Part shown: positions 27,290-28,401 of the stretch, piece by piece
Layout of the letters: the number at the start of each line of letters is the position of its first letter
How positions within the stretch are numbered: position 1 is the first letter of the stretch
IMG/VR virus record: IMGVR_UViG_3300046171_000159
Coordinates: 1 to 28,401 of that record
DNA from: a virus
DNA length: 28,401 bases
Strand: one strand, 5' to 3'
Translations under genes and position numbers: made by a program
Notes under the pieces: generated by a model
Told to the model about the DNA's origin: nothing
Database searches by the model: none
What the model saw: the letters and a program-made list of their open reading frames with translations, nothing else

Positions 27290-28401
27290 ATGGCGAGACT
27301 ATTTGGATTCTCAATTGAAGATAACGAGAAAAACCCGCCTGGTGTAATATCTCCGGTCCCACCGAATAAAAACGATGGGCAAGAGAGTTATATCAGTAGC
27401 GGGTTTTTTGGTTCGTATGTAGATATTGAGGGCGTTTATCGTAACGAAAACGAACTTATCAGAAGATACAGGTCTATGGCTTTGTATCCAGAATGTGATA
27501 GTGCAATTGAGGACATTGTAAATGAAGCAATTGTTGCTGATTCAAATGATAGTCCTGTATCAATTGAACTATCAAACTTAAATGCCAGTGATGGTATTAA
27601 AAAGAAACTAAGAGAAGAATTTAAATATATCTTAGAACTTTTAGACTTCGATAAGAAGGCTCATGAGATCTTCCGTAACTGGTATATCGATGGAAGGCTC
27701 TATTACAACAAAGTAATTGACCAGAAAAATCCTCAAGATGGTATTCAAGAACTGAGATATATTGATTCTGCAAAGATGAAGTATGTTCGTCAGGTCAAAA
27801 AAACCAGAAATGATGGATTAGCTAGATCTGAAAGAGATAATCCAACAACATATGATTTTCCAGAACTTGAGGAGTATTTCATCTATACTCCTGGTGGAAA
27901 TAACCAATATGGTTCTTCTCCAGCTAAGGGAATCAAACTAACTAAGGATTCAGTTACATATTGTACCTCTGGATTGGTAGATAGAAACAAGGGATCAACC
28001 CTTTCATGGCTCCACAAATCAATCAAACCACTCAATCAATTGATGATGATTGAGGATAGTTTGGTAATCTATCGTCTTTCGAGAGCACCAGAAAGAAGAA
28101 TCTTCTACATTGACGTTGGTAATCTGCCCAAACAAAAGGCAGAATCATACCTCCGTGATGTAATGCAACGTTATAGAAACAAACTTGTCTATGATGCTAA
28201 CACTGGTGAAATCAGAGATGATAAAAAATTCATGTCAATGATGGAGGACTTCTGGCTTCCTAGACGTGAAGGTGGTCGTGGTACTGAGATTACTACACTT
28301 CCAGGTGGACAAAACCTTGGTGAAATCACTGATATTAACTACTTCCAGAAGAAATTGTACAGGGCATTAAATGTTCCTGAGACAAGACTTCAGGGAGACA
28401 C
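27290..28401 (+). CDS. 20: Portal vertex protein gp20, 3' end cut by the window
   Basis: ATG at 27290 opens a frame that runs uninterrupted to the right edge, giving 370 residues (T4 gp20: 524 aa). gp20 is the dodecameric portal, initiator of prohead assembly and docking site for gp17 and the neck. Visible signatures: MARLFGFSIEDNE, RRYRSMALYPECDSAIEDIV and NEAIV (portal wing), NWYIDGRLYYNKVID, LRYIDSAKMKYVRQVKK, LVIYRLSRAPERRIFYIDVG, LPKQKAESYLRDVMQRYRNK, FWLPRREGGRGTEITTLPGG, and YFQKKLYRALNVPETRL. The last segments are those targeted by the widely used cyanophage portal diversity primers. The frame has no breaks, and the gene would be a good phylogenetic marker for this contig. Confidence 0.97.
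   Translation, partial: MARLFGFSIEDNEKNPPGVISPVPPNKNDGQESYISSGFFGSYVDIEGVYRNENELIRRYRSMALYPECDSAIEDIVNEAIVADSNDSPVSIELSNLNASDGIKKKLREEFKYILELLDFDKKAHEIFRNWYIDGRLYYNKVIDQKNPQDGIQELRYIDSAKMKYVRQVKKTRNDGLARSERDNPTTYDFPELEEYFIYTPGGNNQYGSSPAKGIKLTKDSVTYCTSGLVDRNKGSTLSWLHKSIKPLNQLMMIEDSLVIYRLSRAPERRIFYIDVGNLPKQKAESYLRDVMQRYRNKLVYDANTGEIRDDKKFMSMMEDFWLPRREGGRGTEITTLPGGQNLGEITDINYFQKKLYRALNVPETRLQGD

Noticed and set aside
1-28401. tRNA genes, CRISPR arrays, insertion sequences and host metabolic genes
   Set aside because: None seen: no clover-leaf candidates in the short gaps, no regular direct repeats at DNA level, no transposase-like frame and no photosynthesis-type gene.

Overview
The window is a one-strand (all +), gene-dense block from the virion morphogenesis region of a T4-like marine myovirus of the cyanophage type. 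Recognisable T4 homologues occur in T4 order: gp8, gp13, gp14, gp15, gp16, gp17, gp18, gp19 and gp20. Between and around them are long glycine/threonine-rich structural proteins of the kind that marine cyanophages carry. The DNA is AT-rich. Late-promoter-like GATAAATA/TATAAATA boxes precede most transcription blocks. No photosynthesis or other host-derived metabolic gene and no tRNA lies in the window, so the host (probably Synechococcus or Prochlorococcus) is an inference from family resemblance only.

Layout. 1-1384: C-terminal part of a large structural protein in the gp7 position. 1412-3523: fibre-like protein with a LamG-like domain. 3561-5117: gp8 baseplate wedge. 5124-12743: one giant DUF4815-type structural protein (about 2,538 aa once repaired) in the slot where T4 has gp9-gp12 and wac. 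12743-12964: small coiled-coil protein. 12984-16720: gp13 and gp14 (neck), gp15 (tail completion) and gp16 (small terminase). 16737-20890: an adhesion cassette (110 aa, 1,080 aa, 110 aa and 58 aa proteins), the 1,080 aa protein being a coiled-coil/beta-helix fibre. 20913-22401: a mosaic Cys- and Lys-rich protein. 22408-24076: gp17 large terminase. 24076-24300: zinc-ribbon protein. 24384-27239: gp18 sheath and gp19 tube. 27290-end: gp20 portal, cut by the window edge. There is no gene-free stretch over 300 bases once the broken frames are joined.

How the genes work together. gp20, gp16 and gp17 form the portal and packaging motor. gp13, gp14 and gp15 join head to tail. gp18 and gp19 make the contractile tail. 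gp8 and the large upstream proteins belong to the baseplate and its periphery. The LamG, beta-helix and DUF4815 proteins are candidates for host contact.

Quality note. Five genes are interrupted by 15 single-base frame breaks: the LamG gene, the DUF4815 gene, gp16, the mosaic gene and gp17. Every break can be repaired by a one-base change in the length of a short homopolymer, and the coding frame between breaks is clean. Since gp16 and gp17 are essential, the breaks look like consensus sequence errors rather than gene decay. They are concentrated at 2.5-7.7 kb. The most interesting biology is the shared beta-type repeat and the RGxD module spread among several virion proteins, the mosaic protein upstream of the terminase, the TAATG-coupled small genes, and the late promoters built into upstream stop codons.
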